From assembly GCA_963836905.1 (NCBI GenBank), contig CAWIKY010000006.1:1426001-1490000 (forward strand): a stretch of DNA of 64,000 bases, written 5' to 3'. This document shows, piece after piece, positions 34,760 through 44,490 of the stretch. This DNA comes from CAWIKY01 sp963836905. Its GTDB lineage: Bacteria > Pseudomonadota > Alphaproteobacteria > Caulobacterales > Hyphomonadaceae. A program made the translations under genes and the position numbers. The notes under the pieces were generated by a model. That model saw nothing but the letters and a program-made list of their open reading frames with translations. It had not been told where the DNA came from and ran no database searches. How positions within the stretch are numbered: the stretch's first letter is position 1; each line of letters starts with the position of its first letter.

Positions 34760-35808
34760 GTGACCGTCACTTCGCTGGATGGAACATCAAGCTGGCGCAT
34801 CCGCTTCAGGTTTTCCTCGACCGTGGTTGCAAAGTCTGAACTCGCGACCTGACAGGCAAGCCGTATGGTCGTGGCAAAGCCGTGGCCGTCCGTTCCACCA
34901 TGACTTTTCATGACCACGCCGTTCAGACCGAGAAAAACGCCTCCGTTGACGCTACGCGGGTCCATGCGGTCTTTTAGTTTGCGAAGTCCACCACGAGCCA
35001 TGAGCGCACCGGCCTTCGCCATGAGACTGGAGGTCAGGGCTTCCCTGACAAAGCCTCCGACGAGCCTGGCGGTGCCTTCTGCCGTCTTGAGCGCAATGTT
35101 TCCGGTATAACCATCAGTCACCACGACATCGGCCCGGCCCATGGAAATATCATTACCTTCCACGAACCCGCAATAATTCAGCCTGAGCGCCGGGTCCTTC
35201 AGCATCGTTGCGGCCAGCCTGACCTGATCACGGCCTTTCAGCTCTTCGGAACCGATATTGAGCAGACCAAGAGTTGGCGAGGACTTGCCGTGAATGGCCC
35301 GGCAATACGCCTCTCCCATGATCGCAAACTCGACCAGTTGCTCGGCGTCAGCCTCAATGGTGGCCCCGACATCCAGAACGATGCATCCGCCGTCCGGCGT
35401 TGGCCAGATCGCGGCGATTGCCGGCCGGTGAACACCTTCAACGGTTCGCAGCACCAGTTTCGACATGGCCATCAGCGCGCCGGTATTTCCCGCGGAAACG
35501 GCAACGCTGGCCTCGCCCTTCTTCACGCTGGTCAGCGCATTCCACATGCTGGAGCCGCGCCCGGAGCGGACGGCCTGACTTGGCTTGGCATCCATATCGA
35601 TAGATTTTTCAGAATGGCGCAGCTCGCACATTGCGCCGAGCGACGTGTTCGACGCCAGCGCGGCCGAGAGCCGGGCTTCGTCACCGTGCAGCAGAACTTT
35701 AAGATCCGATCGTTCGCGTGCAATGATCCGCAAACCATCCAGTATGCTTTCGGGCGCGTGGTCGCCGCCCATGGCATCGACCGAAAGAACCAGATTTCGA
35801 TCTGACAT
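34756..35808 (-). CDS. plsX: Phosphate acyltransferase PlsX
   Basis: A 350-residue enzyme that makes acyl-phosphate from acyl-ACP for phospholipid synthesis. Signatures are SVDAMGGDHAPE, GNTGALMAMSKL and VVTDGYTGNIALKTAEG. It is coupled to fabH in the plsX-fabH-ihfA-merR operon and has a GGAG ribosome site. Confidence 0.96.
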   Translation of the reverse strand: MSDRNLVLSVDAMGGDHAPESILDGLRIIARERSDLKVLLHGDEARLSAALASNTSLGAMCELRHSEKSIDMDAKPSQAVRSGRGSSMWNALTSVKKGEASVAVSAGNTGALMAMSKLVLRTVEGVHRPAIAAIWPTPDGGCIVLDVGATIEADAEQLVEFAIMGEAYCRAIHGKSSPTLGLLNIGSEELKGRDQVRLAATMLKDPALRLNYCGFVEGNDISMGRADVVVTDGYTGNIALKTAEGTARLVGGFVREALTSSLMAKAGALMARGGLRKLKDRMDPRSVNGGVFLGLNGVVMKSHGGTDGHGFATTIRLACQVASSDFATTVEENLKRMRQLDVPSSEVTVT

Positions 35809-35914
35809 GTAAGCTTACTCCATCCTCGCACTCGCGCGCGACCCTTACACGGCTGCTTCGCTTACGGAAACCGTCACGGCAAGGAAAAGCGCGCCTGCGG
35901 CACGAAGGTTTCCA

Positions 35915-36451
35915 TCAGGTCGACCAGTCGACTTCGCCACGGAGCAAGCGCTCAGGCGGGGTCGCGGCCACATCGCGCTCGATGTCTCTGGCGAAACCGG
36001 CCAGACGGGCTGTCATTTGCGGGTTCGGGTCCGCGCCGAGAATGTTCTCTGCGAGAGCATCTTCAAGTTGTGTCCCCGAAGCGTCTTCCGCAAAGGCGTC
36101 ATCATAGCGACGCGCGCGGCCATAAAAGGCCTCGCCGAGTTTTCTGATCTTTTTTCCAACGGTGAGGTCACCCGTTCCAATTTCCCGCAGGGCGTAGTCG
36201 AAGCTCGAGAATATCCGGTCGAAGAAGACCTGAGCCAGGTCCTGACCATCCTCGCCAAGCTCACGCAGACGGCGCATGACGATGGTTGCATGCAGCGTCA
36301 TCACTTCGAAACGGCCCTCGAAAGTATCTTCGGCCAGACCGGGTTCATAGAGAACAGCACGACGCGACTGGCTGGACACCGTGGTGAGAAGACGCTCCGC
36401 AGCGGCCCTGAGCGTCGGTCTGCGACCAAACAAACGTGACAACACTTTCAT
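35915..36451 (-). CDS. Ubiquinol-cytochrome c chaperone family protein (CBP3-like)
   Basis: A 178-residue soluble helical protein. The central region (FEVMTLHATIVMRRLRE, QVFFDRIFSSFDYALREIG) matches the Ubiq_cyt_C_chap family, which in mitochondria helps assemble cytochrome b of the bc1 complex. It is upstream of plsX on the same strand (about 105 bp gap), and divergent from bamE. The bacterial role is inferred. Confidence 0.8.
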   Translation of the reverse strand: MKVLSRLFGRRPTLRAAAERLLTTVSSQSRRAVLYEPGLAEDTFEGRFEVMTLHATIVMRRLRELGEDGQDLAQVFFDRIFSSFDYALREIGTGDLTVGKKIRKLGEAFYGRARRYDDAFAEDASGTQLEDALAENILGADPNPQMTARLAGFARDIERDVAATPPERLLRGEVDWST

Positions 36452-36522
36452 TTCCTGTGCCTCATACTTGCCAAGACGCCGTCTGCGCCGCTACCTGTCC
36501 ACCTTTGTGAAGGAGTTAGCAT

Positions 36523-36990
36523 ATGTTGCGCCTGGCGTTCCTCATAGTTGCAATGACTGCGGCACTTGGCGCTTGCACGGCGAGCCGTGACTTCCAGGGC
36601 TACATCGCCGATGAAGCCAAACCTGCCGATATACAACCCGACAAGGACACACGCTCGACCGTGCTGGCACAGCTCGGCTCGCCATCAACATCGAGCCTGT
36701 TCGACGAGAATACCTGGTTCTACATGTCCACCACACGCGAGCGTTTTGCGTTCTACCGGCCCAAAGTCGTGACCCGGCAGACCGTCGCGATCCGGTTTGA
36801 CGAATCCGATACCGTGGCAGAGGTTCTCGAATACGACGCAAAGGACGGCCGCGTTATACGCTATGCCTCTCGCGAAACGCCAACGCGCGGACGTCAACTC
36901 GGCTTGCTCGAACAGATTTTCGGAAACGTCGGTGCCGTCAGGCTGCCTAATTCCGAAGAGCGCACGCCGGGCGACATTGGACGGCGCTAG
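36523..36990 (+). CDS. bamE: Outer membrane assembly lipoprotein BamE (SmpA/OmlA)
   Basis: A 155-residue lipoprotein: signal peptide with lipobox LGAC (Cys18), then the BamE fold with GYIADE, the KDTRSTVLAQLGSPS helix and WFYMSTTRERFAFYRP strand. It supports the BAM complex that inserts outer-membrane proteins. GGAG lies 9 bp before the start. It is divergent from the CBP3-like gene, as in related genomes. Confidence 0.9.
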   Translation: MLRLAFLIVAMTAALGACTASRDFQGYIADEAKPADIQPDKDTRSTVLAQLGSPSTSSLFDENTWFYMSTTRERFAFYRPKVVTRQTVAIRFDESDTVAEVLEYDAKDGRVIRYASRETPTRGRQLGLLEQIFGNVGAVRLPNSEERTPGDIGRR

Positions 36991-37056
36991 CCGAACGAAC
37001 ACGATCAGCGCAGCTACGCAGACCGGCATAAAACCATAATCAAAGGGAAGATCGCC

Positions 37057-38079
37057 ATGACAGAGATCACCTCAAAGGAAGTCCGCCTCGCAAAACGTCC
37101 CGAGGGAATGCCCGACACATCTCACTTCGAGATAGGCGAGACACAGGTCGGCGCGCCGGGAGACGGTGAAGTTCAGGTGCGCAATCACTGGATGTCGGTC
37201 GACCCATACATGCGCGGCCGGATGATGGACCGCGAGAGCTATGTGCCGCCTTTTGAAATTGGAAAAGCCATGCAGGGCGGCGCGGTAGGCGAAGTCGTCG
37301 CGTCCAACCACATGGATTATGCAAAGGGCGACCTCGTCAATTCCATGCTGGGCTGGCGCGAAGCGTTCACGGCGAAGCCCGAGCACGCGATGATGCAGAA
37401 ACTGCCCAAGGATATGCTGCCTGCGCAGGCCTTTCTTGGTGTGGCGGGCATGCCAGGCCTGACCGCCTATGCCGGACTGACGCGTATCGGCGAACCAAAG
37501 GAAGGCGAGACCGTCTTCGTCTCAGGCGCAGCAGGCGCCGTCGGATCCATTGTCTGCCAGATCGCCAAGATCAAAGGTTGCAAGGTTGTCGGATCGGCCG
37601 GCGGCAAGGACAAGACCGACTATCTGAAATCCATCGGTGTCGACGAGGTCGTCGATTACAAGGCTGCAGGATCCTACAAGGAACTGGTCTCGGCACTCAA
37701 GACTGCGGCCCCGGGCGGAATCGATATCTATTTCGACAATGTCGGCGGCGATCACCTGCAGGCAGCCATCGAGTGCGCTCGTCCATTCGCACGTATGCCA
37801 TTGTGCGGCATGATCAGCCAATACAACAACACCGCGCCCGCGCCGGGCCCGAACAACATCATCATGTGCGTCGGCAAGCAACTCAAGCTGCAGGGCTTCA
37901 TCGTGTCCAGCCACGCAGACCTGCAGCCACAGTTCATCAAGGACATGAGCGAGTGGATCGGAAGCGGCAAACTCGTCTACGAAGAAACCGTGCATGAGGG
38001 GATCGCTTCAGCGCCTGACGCATTCATCGGTCTCTTCAAGGGTGGCAATACCGGCAAGATGCTCGTGAAGCTGGCCTAG
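37057..38079 (+). CDS. NADP-dependent medium-chain reductase (CurA/leukotriene-B4 dehydrogenase type)
   Basis: A 340-residue MDR protein that reduces enone double bonds with NADPH in its family. Marks are the N-terminal VRNHWMSVDPYMRGRM, the NADPH loop SGAAGAVGSIVCQIAK (about residues 152-167) and GMISQYNNT. It has no zinc-ligand cysteines. Start ATG 37057 follows AAGGGAAG. It is probably a single gene. Confidence 0.9.
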   Translation: MTEITSKEVRLAKRPEGMPDTSHFEIGETQVGAPGDGEVQVRNHWMSVDPYMRGRMMDRESYVPPFEIGKAMQGGAVGEVVASNHMDYAKGDLVNSMLGWREAFTAKPEHAMMQKLPKDMLPAQAFLGVAGMPGLTAYAGLTRIGEPKEGETVFVSGAAGAVGSIVCQIAKIKGCKVVGSAGGKDKTDYLKSIGVDEVVDYKAAGSYKELVSALKTAAPGGIDIYFDNVGGDHLQAAIECARPFARMPLCGMISQYNNTAPAPGPNNIIMCVGKQLKLQGFIVSSHADLQPQFIKDMSEWIGSGKLVYEETVHEGIASAPDAFIGLFKGGNTGKMLVKLA

Positions 38080-38111
38080 AGCCGTTACCCGCAACGCCAG
38101 CACAGGACCCG

Positions 38112-39032
38112 ATGATGTCACGGATGTTCGACAGTTATATCGTTGTCGACTGGAGCGCTGCATCAACCTCGAAAACGGACTCCGATTCGATCTGGATCGG
38201 TGTCCTGATGCCGGATGCCCGTTTCCGTCTGCAGTTTGCGGCGACCAACCCGTCGACACGCTTTGAAGCCGTCGAGCAACTCGGCGCAGCTCTCGAACGG
38301 CTGACGCGCCGGGGTGACCGGGTCCTGGTAGGTTTTGATTTTCCACTTGGCTACCCGGCCGGAACAGCAAGCGCGCTCGAACTTACTGGCGAAGATGCGC
38401 CATGGGCGCGAATGCATGCTTTTCTGACGAGCGAAATGAAAGAAAAAGCGGACAATTCCAACAACCGGTTTCCGCTTGCTTCGAGAATGAACAGAAAGAT
38501 GTCCGGAGAAGCTTTTCCGTTCTGGGGATGTCCAAAATCAGCCGTCTCGACGACGCTCAGCGACAAGAAGACCCGTGAACATGGAGATGGCGAGCCCGCC
38601 GAATTCAGGATTTGCGAACGCATGGCTATGGCTGGCAAGCGCGGACGTCCGCAACCCGTCTGGAAGCTGCACTACCCCGGAAACTGCGGCGGACAGGCAA
38701 TCACTGGCATTCCCTCGGTCCAGAAACTGCGCAGACGATTCGCCGACACGTCCGCAATCTGGCCCTTCGAGACCGGCTTCTTTGCCAATGGCAGCCCGGA
38801 AACCGGCGATGCGCCACAAGTGCTCTTTGCCGAGGCTTATCCCTCATCCGTCGAGGTAAAGCCGGAACCAAGCGAGACGAAGGACCGCGCGCAAGTCCGC
38901 GCCCTGACACAATGGTTCGCTGGCGAGGATCAAAACGGCCGGTTGGCGCGTTTGTTGGAAAAGCCGACTTCCGTTGAGGAAGACGATTTACGAAATTGCA
39001 TCCTTGAAGAAGGGTGGATATTGGGGATTTAA
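38112..39032 (+). CDS. Conserved protein with an RNase-H-like (DUF429-type) look
   Basis: A 306-residue soluble protein. It opens with YIVVDWSAAS and later has VLVGFDFPLGYPAG, spaced like the acidic strands of RNase-H-like folds (Asp in VDWS and Asp in GFDFP). It also has a FPFWGCPK segment and PVWKLHYPGNCGGQAITGIP. I think it is an alphaproteobacterial homologue of DUF429-like putative nucleases, but this is a visual match only. It starts 32 bp after the reductase gene, perhaps in one transcript. Confidence 0.55.
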   Translation: MMSRMFDSYIVVDWSAASTSKTDSDSIWIGVLMPDARFRLQFAATNPSTRFEAVEQLGAALERLTRRGDRVLVGFDFPLGYPAGTASALELTGEDAPWARMHAFLTSEMKEKADNSNNRFPLASRMNRKMSGEAFPFWGCPKSAVSTTLSDKKTREHGDGEPAEFRICERMAMAGKRGRPQPVWKLHYPGNCGGQAITGIPSVQKLRRRFADTSAIWPFETGFFANGSPETGDAPQVLFAEAYPSSVEVKPEPSETKDRAQVRALTQWFAGEDQNGRLARLLEKPTSVEEDDLRNCILEEGWILGI

Positions 39033-39126
39033 TCGAGCCCCGTTCATGAAAGTACGTGTATTTTCGGACGAATCGTCGATTGTTGCTCTTATGCATTCAT
39101 AAGTTAGCTGATTGTGGAGACCAAAA

Positions 39127-39393
39127 ATGAACAAGTCAGAGCTGATCAAGGCCGTTGCCGAAAAAGCCGGAATTGAGAACAAGGAAGCCGACAAGGCAGT
39201 GAATGCCACGTTCGACGTGATGTCGGATACGCTGAAGAAAAAGGACAGCATTCAGATTGCCGGCTTCGGTTCGTTCGTCGCCAAGACGCGCGCCGCGCGC
39301 GAAGGCCGCAACCCGTCGACCGGCGAGAAGATCCAGATTGCAGAGAAAACCTCTGCGACCTTCAAGCCAGGTGCGTCGCTGAAAGACCTCTAG
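39127..39393 (+). CDS. hupB: HU-family DNA-binding protein
   Basis: An 88-residue histone-like protein. The core is IQIAGFGSFVAKTRAAREG followed by RNPSTGEKIQIAE, the DNA-clasping arm. ATG 39127 is preceded by GTGGAGACC; an upstream in-frame start adds only five residues. HU bends and compacts DNA. A strong terminator follows 26 bp later. Confidence 0.95.
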   Translation: MNKSELIKAVAEKAGIENKEADKAVNATFDVMSDTLKKKDSIQIAGFGSFVAKTRAAREGRNPSTGEKIQIAEKTSATFKPGASLKDL

Positions 39394-39419
39394 GCTTTCA
39401 ACGTTTCGAAACAGAGAGC

Positions 39420-39445
39420 GGCGTCAGGATTTCGATCCTGGCGCC
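39420..39445 (+). terminator. UUCG-loop terminator of the HU gene
   Basis: An 11-bp stem with one G-T pair (39420-39430 with 39435-39445) and a TTCG tetraloop, followed by GTTTT on the plus strand. It overlaps the 3' end of the convergent MATE gene. There is no T run on the minus side. Confidence 0.88.
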
Positions 39446-40785
39446 GTTTTCAATTCCAGTAGTAGCAATTGAGCCACTCCGGCAACGAACACTGCCACCA
39501 GAGCCGCTTCCACCATGCCACGCGCGCCATTGCCCATGACCAGCCCGTGCCAGTAGCCGAGCGGCAACATGAGCGCGAAGAACGACGCCAGGTGTATGAT
39601 TGAGGGCAACCAGACAACGCCCTGGGCCCGCATCGCCATCGAACAGACCGCCTGAAGGCCATCAAAAACGATCGCAAGCGCCACGAGATAGAATACCGCC
39701 GAGAGCGCAGCAGCCAGCGCAACGCCCTCCATGACGGCGTCAGCGCGCACGAGGCCCTCGGCGATCGGGTCGCGCAGGATATAAACAAGTACGCCCAGCA
39801 GGACGCCGCAAAGGATGGTGGCCACGACACCAAGCCGCGAGGCTTCTCGCACCTGAAGAGCATTGCCCCGCCCTACGGCCTCTGCGACACGCACGCTGGT
39901 CGCCGTTCCCAGCCCCAGAAAGACCATGAAGCAGACGCCCATGACCTGCGTTGCATAGCCATAGACGACATTCGTCGAGAGGCTGATCCAGGTTGCGATG
40001 ACATAAGTGAAATTAAAGCCGCCCCATTCCGCAACATTGCTGACCGCTGTGCCCGCACCAACACTGAGTTGTCGCTTCCATTCTCCTTCAGGGGCCGGAG
40101 GGGACGGTTTCAACGCTGGCGTCAGCTTGAGCACCACCACCAGCAGGATCGCCACGATGAGATAGCGCGTTATCGTTGTCGCAAGCGCCACGCCATCCGC
40201 GCCCATTTGCGGCATGCCCCATATGCCGACAACGAAGATCAGGTTCATGAGGAGATTGAAGGCGACGCCGCCATACATGACTGCCGACACCAGAAACGGA
40301 CGACGCAGCGCCTCCAGATACATCGCCAGCACGGTCGATACCATATGCCCGAGGAGACCGTAGGCGAGTATGCGGGTAGCTGAAGCGGTCGGTGCGGCAA
40401 TCTCCGGAGCGAACAGCGCGTTGAACATCGGTCCTGCGCCAACGACTATGACCACCGTAATGAGCGCGCCAACGATCATCGCGAACTTGAAGCCCCGGCG
40501 GAAGATACGGCCTGTATGCTCACGCTCACCGCGTCCGGACATCTCCGCGGTGAGGACTTGCGTTCCAAGCAGGATGCCAATCCCGAAACCAAGCGCAACG
40601 CCCATGGGGAGCCATGAGTTCAGGATGTAGGGCAGTTCCGTCGGAGCGACCTGCCCCAGAACGATGGCGTCCGTCAGCGACATCAGCATCATCGACATGC
40701 GCGAAATCGCAATAGGCCCCGCAAGCTTGACGAGGTCGACGATATCGGAAGGTCTGGCCCATGCGGGCAATTCCCGCACAGGCAT
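39424..40785 (-). CDS. MATE-family multidrug/metabolite efflux transporter
   Basis: A 453-residue inner-membrane protein with about 12 helices and the two-fold MATE repeat (LAGPIAISRMSMMLMSLTDAI near the N-terminus; a matching block in the second half). These antiporters move cationic or aromatic compounds out using Na+ or H+. ATG 40785 avoids overlap with aroG; a longer start at 40830 would overlap it by 29 bp. Substrate not predictable. Confidence 0.85.
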   Translation of the reverse strand: MPVRELPAWARPSDIVDLVKLAGPIAISRMSMMLMSLTDAIVLGQVAPTELPYILNSWLPMGVALGFGIGILLGTQVLTAEMSGRGEREHTGRIFRRGFKFAMIVGALITVVIVVGAGPMFNALFAPEIAAPTASATRILAYGLLGHMVSTVLAMYLEALRRPFLVSAVMYGGVAFNLLMNLIFVVGIWGMPQMGADGVALATTITRYLIVAILLVVVLKLTPALKPSPPAPEGEWKRQLSVGAGTAVSNVAEWGGFNFTYVIATWISLSTNVVYGYATQVMGVCFMVFLGLGTATSVRVAEAVGRGNALQVREASRLGVVATILCGVLLGVLVYILRDPIAEGLVRADAVMEGVALAAALSAVFYLVALAIVFDGLQAVCSMAMRAQGVVWLPSIIHLASFFALMLPLGYWHGLVMGNGARGMVEAALVAVFVAGVAQLLLLELKTAPGSKS

Positions 40786-40801
40786 GACGGTTGCTTTTCT
40801 T

Positions 40802-42184
40802 CTAGACGGCGATACGCGCTCCCGAAGCAATTTGCCCCGAGGCGGCCGCTTGCAGCTTTTCAGCGATCAGGAAGGCAAGTTCAAGCGCTTGTTCACCGTT
40901 CAGGCGAGGATCGCAATGGGTGTGGTATCGTGACGACAGGTCGGCTTCGGAGATTGCCTGCGCGCCACCAATGCATTCAGTGACGTCCTGACCGGTCATC
41001 TCGAAATGTACGCCGCCCGGATATGCACCTTCAGCCGAGACGATATCAATGAAGTCGCGAACCTCGGAGAGGATCCTGTCAACTGGCCTCGTCTTGAAAC
41101 CGCTGTCAGTCTTGAGCGTGTTGCCGTGCATGGGGTCACAGGACCAGACGACATTCTGACCACTTCGCTGCACGGCCCGTACCAACGGCGGCAAGCCCGC
41201 ACGGACGTTCTCCGAGCCGAAACGCGCGATCAGGACAATCCTGCCTTCCTCATTCGACGGGTTGAGCACTTCCAGCAGCTTCAGAAGTTCTTCGGTTTCG
41301 AGCCCCGGGCCGCATTTTACGCCAATAGGATTTCTCACACCCTTGCAGAACTCGACATGTGCGTGGTCCAGATCGCGCGTCCGGTGCCCGATCCAGAGCA
41401 TATGCGCGGACGTGTCATACCACTCGCCGCTGGTGGAATCGACCCGGGTCATGGCCTCTTCGTAACCCAGCAGCAGAGCCTCGTGTGAGGTGTAGAATTC
41501 CACTTGCTGCAGGTTTGGCGATGTTTCAGGCGTGATTCCACAGGCTGCCATGAAACCGAGGGCGCGTGATATTTCGTCTGCAAGACGTTCATAGCGCTCG
41601 CCCTGCGGCGACCTCTCGATGAAGCCGAGCATCCATTTGTGAACATTCGTCAGGTCGGCATAACCGCCCTGTGAAAAAGCCCGAATGAGGTTCAGCGTTG
41701 CTGCAGACTGCGAATACGCCTGCAAAAGACGCTCCGGGTCAGGACGCCTGGTATCCGGATCGAAATCCATGCCGTTGATGATGTCGCCGCGATAGGATGG
41801 CAGCTCGACACCGTTGATGGTTTCGACCGAGCTTGAACGTGGCTTGGCAAACTGTCCGGCGATACGCCCCACTTTCACAACCGGCTTTGCTGTCGCAAAC
41901 GTCATCGCAACTGCCATTTGAAGAATGACGCGGAACGTGTCGCGTATGGCGTCCGGGTGAAACTCCTTGAAGCTTTCTGCGCAATCGCCGCCTTGCAGAA
42001 GAAAGGCATCGCCGCGTGACACGGCCGAAAGTCGTTTTTTCAGACGCCGTGCCTCACCGGCAAATACGAGTGGCGGATAGCTTGAAAGCCTGGCCTCAAC
42101 CGCGGCCAGATGTGCCGCATCCGGATAGTCATCCGGGATGTGCTTGGCGGGTTTGTCCCTCCAGGAAGATTTACTCCAGGTCAT
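40802..42184 (-). CDS. aroG: 3-deoxy-7-phosphoheptulonate synthase, class II
   Basis: A 460-residue plant-type DAHP synthase that starts the shikimate pathway from PEP and erythrose-4-phosphate. Class II marks are AFLLQGGDCAESF, KVGRIAGQFAKPRS and GIKCGP-type IGVKCGPGLE, with WSCDPMHGN near the C-terminal metal site. No separate regulatory domain. It is followed by the MATE gene 16 bp later. Confidence 0.94.
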   Translation of the reverse strand: MTWSKSSWRDKPAKHIPDDYPDAAHLAAVEARLSSYPPLVFAGEARRLKKRLSAVSRGDAFLLQGGDCAESFKEFHPDAIRDTFRVILQMAVAMTFATAKPVVKVGRIAGQFAKPRSSSVETINGVELPSYRGDIINGMDFDPDTRRPDPERLLQAYSQSAATLNLIRAFSQGGYADLTNVHKWMLGFIERSPQGERYERLADEISRALGFMAACGITPETSPNLQQVEFYTSHEALLLGYEEAMTRVDSTSGEWYDTSAHMLWIGHRTRDLDHAHVEFCKGVRNPIGVKCGPGLETEELLKLLEVLNPSNEEGRIVLIARFGSENVRAGLPPLVRAVQRSGQNVVWSCDPMHGNTLKTDSGFKTRPVDRILSEVRDFIDIVSAEGAYPGGVHFEMTGQDVTECIGGAQAISEADLSSRYHTHCDPRLNGEQALELAFLIAEKLQAAASGQIASGARIAV

Positions 42185-42288
42185 GTCAGTCTCCGTACAG
42201 CGGCGGAAACAATCACGTCATGCGACTTGCTGCAAGTTTCTTGCGCCGAAGGTGCTGAATTGACTGTCCCGCGAACTCTTTCCAGCAC

Positions 42289-43671
42289 TCACGCTAACTC
42301 AGGGGGCACAAACTTGTCGCGCATGGTAACGATTTCCTCGGCAATGGATGGATGCAGGGCGCATGTCCGGTCAAAATCGGCCTTGGTTGCGCCCATCTTC
42401 ACAGCAATTGCCACCATCTGAATCATTTCCGGCGCGTCCGGTCCGACGATATGGCAGCCAATGACGACGTCATCCTCCTGGCGCACGATCAGTTTTATGA
42501 GCACGCGCTCTTCGTCCTGGGTCAGCATATCCTTCATCGGGCGGAATTTGGTTTTGTAGACATCAATCTTGCCATTGCAGGCCTTGCGGGCTTCCTGCTC
42601 GCTCATACCCACCGTTCCAACAGGCGGTTGGGTGAAGACGGCCGTCGGGACGTTTGTATAATCAAAACTGGACGGGTCGTCGTTGAAGGTCGTGTCGGAG
42701 AACGCCTGCCCCTCGCGAATGGCCACCGGGGTCAGGTTCAAGCGGTCCGTGACGTCCCCGACAGCATAAATGCTGTCGCAGGAGGTGCGGTAATGCTCGT
42801 CGACGCAGATCGCGCCAGTCTCTGTCAGCTCGACCCCCGCCGTGTCACAGCCGAGACTTTTCGTGGAGGGTCTGCGACCGACCGCCATCATGACCGTATC
42901 GGCCTCGATCGTCATGCCGTTCGTCAGGTCAACAGTCAGCTGCCCGGATGTTTCATCCTTCACGATCCGCTCGAAGACCGTCTGCGTGATGACCCGCACG
43001 CCCTTGCGTTTCAGTTCTTCGTGAACATGGGTCCGGATGTCCGCGTCAAAGCCGTTCAGAACGGTCTCACCGCGATAGACCAGGCACGTTTCGACACCCA
43101 TGCCATTGAAAACACCTGCAAACTCGACAGCGATATAGCCGCCGCCTGCAATCACGATCTGCTTCGGGAGTTTCTTGATGTTGAATACGTCGTCCGAAAC
43201 GATGGCGTGCTCGACACCTTCCAGATCGTCGGGAACCCACGGCTCGCCGCCGGTTGCGATAAGGATTTTCTCCGCGGTAACAGTCTTGCCTGTGTCCTTC
43301 AGGAATATCTCGTTCGGTCCGGCAAGTTCAGCACGTTCCTCAAAGACATCGACCCCGGAATTGTTGAGATTCCGCAGATAGATACCCGAAAGCCGATCCA
43401 CCTCGGCATGCATCCGTTCCATGAATTTCGGGTAGTCAAAACGGACATTATCCGCCGTCCAGCCAAAGCCTTTCGCGTCTTCGAAGGCTTTGGCGAATTC
43501 GCTGGCATACACCATGAACTTCTTTGGGACGCAGCCTCTGATGACGCACGTCCCGCCAACCCGGTATTCTTCGGCAATCGCTACTCTCGCTCCAGAAAGT
43601 GCAGCACGCCTTGCGGCGCGCACTCCACCAGAGCCGGCTCCGATGACGAAGAGTTCGTAGTCGCAGGCCAT
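42289..43671 (-). CDS. gor: Glutathione-disulfide reductase
   Basis: A 460-residue FAD disulfide reductase. The FAD motif is VIGAGSGGVRAAR, the redox pair is GTCVIRGCVPKK and the dimer-interface His-Glu pair is in HPSIAEEIVT. It reduces glutathione disulfide with NADPH; VMMAVGRRPST is in the FAD domain. ATG 43671 has AGAAGAAG upstream. It follows rpiA on the same strand with a 105-bp gap. Confidence 0.93.
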   Translation of the reverse strand: MACDYELFVIGAGSGGVRAARRAALSGARVAIAEEYRVGGTCVIRGCVPKKFMVYASEFAKAFEDAKGFGWTADNVRFDYPKFMERMHAEVDRLSGIYLRNLNNSGVDVFEERAELAGPNEIFLKDTGKTVTAEKILIATGGEPWVPDDLEGVEHAIVSDDVFNIKKLPKQIVIAGGGYIAVEFAGVFNGMGVETCLVYRGETVLNGFDADIRTHVHEELKRKGVRVITQTVFERIVKDETSGQLTVDLTNGMTIEADTVMMAVGRRPSTKSLGCDTAGVELTETGAICVDEHYRTSCDSIYAVGDVTDRLNLTPVAIREGQAFSDTTFNDDPSSFDYTNVPTAVFTQPPVGTVGMSEQEARKACNGKIDVYKTKFRPMKDMLTQDEERVLIKLIVRQEDDVVIGCHIVGPDAPEMIQMVAIAVKMGATKADFDRTCALHPSIAEEIVTMRDKFVPPELA

Positions 43672-43776
43672 ATCAAATCTTCTTCTTTTTCGTGTGTTCG
43701 ACACGCAGGAGGTGGACGCTGAACCATGCATACGCAAGGCGGCGAAGATGCGCCCTATCGGCCCGGTACGGAAAAA

Positions 43777-44490
43777 TCAGTTTCCGATTTCAATGACTTC
43801 GACGGACTCCTCACCGCCAAGAATGACGGTCCGTGCCATATCCAGAAAGAGGCCGTGATCTATGACACCCGGGATAGTGCTGAGTGCACGCGCCGTTCGC
43901 CGCTGGTCGGGGATGATGCCGCAGGCGCAGTCAAGGATGTAGTTTCCGCCATCAGTGACGAACGGGTCGCTGCCGCCCTTGACGGTTCGAAGCTTCACTT
44001 TCGGACGCTCGACACCTGAGCTTTGCAGAGCGTCAAAAACCTTCTTGGCCGTAATCGTGAAGCCGAACGGAGTGACCTCGACCGGCAGCGGAAACGCGCC
44101 CAGAACCTCGACCGCCTTGGATGCATCGGCAATGACGACATAGTGATCGGATGCTGCTGCGACGATCTTCTCACGAAGCAGGGCCCCACCGCCGCCCTTC
44201 AGCAAATTGCCGGTCCCGTCGACTTCGTCTGCTCCGTCTATACAGACTTCAATACGTTCGACCTGCTCGATGGGGATCAGCGGAATGCCATGCGTCTCAG
44301 CAAGTATCCGCGTCGCTTCGGAGGTCGGCACGCCGCGGATCATCAACCCATCAGCGACCTCCTCAGCCAGAAACTCTATCAGGAAGCCTGCCGTAGAACC
44401 GGTCCCTAGACCAACTGTCATGCCGTCTTCGATATATTCCAGCGCTGCCGCAGCCGCATTGCGTTTTCCGTCATCGCGGGGATCTGACAT
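43777..44490 (-). CDS. rpiA: Ribose-5-phosphate isomerase A
   Basis: A 237-residue enzyme of the pentose phosphate pathway. Signatures are GLGTGSTAGFLIEFLA (about residue 28), IDGADEVDGTGNLLKGGGGAL and the ILDCACG segment near the end. The start overlaps the glmU stop by one base (TGATG) and has AGGAAAGCC upstream, so it is coupled to glmU. Confidence 0.96.
   Translation of the reverse strand: MSDPRDDGKRNAAAAALEYIEDGMTVGLGTGSTAGFLIEFLAEEVADGLMIRGVPTSEATRILAETHGIPLIPIEQVERIEVCIDGADEVDGTGNLLKGGGGALLREKIVAAASDHYVVIADASKAVEVLGAFPLPVEVTPFGFTITAKKVFDALQSSGVERPKVKLRTVKGGSDPFVTDGGNYILDCACGIIPDQRRTARALSTIPGVIDHGLFLDMARTVILGGEESVEVIEIGN

Noticed and set aside
42352..43722. A 456-codon open frame on the plus strand opposite gor
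   Set aside because: It is an antisense shadow of a strongly conserved enzyme in GC-rich DNA. It has no family motif and no ribosome site.
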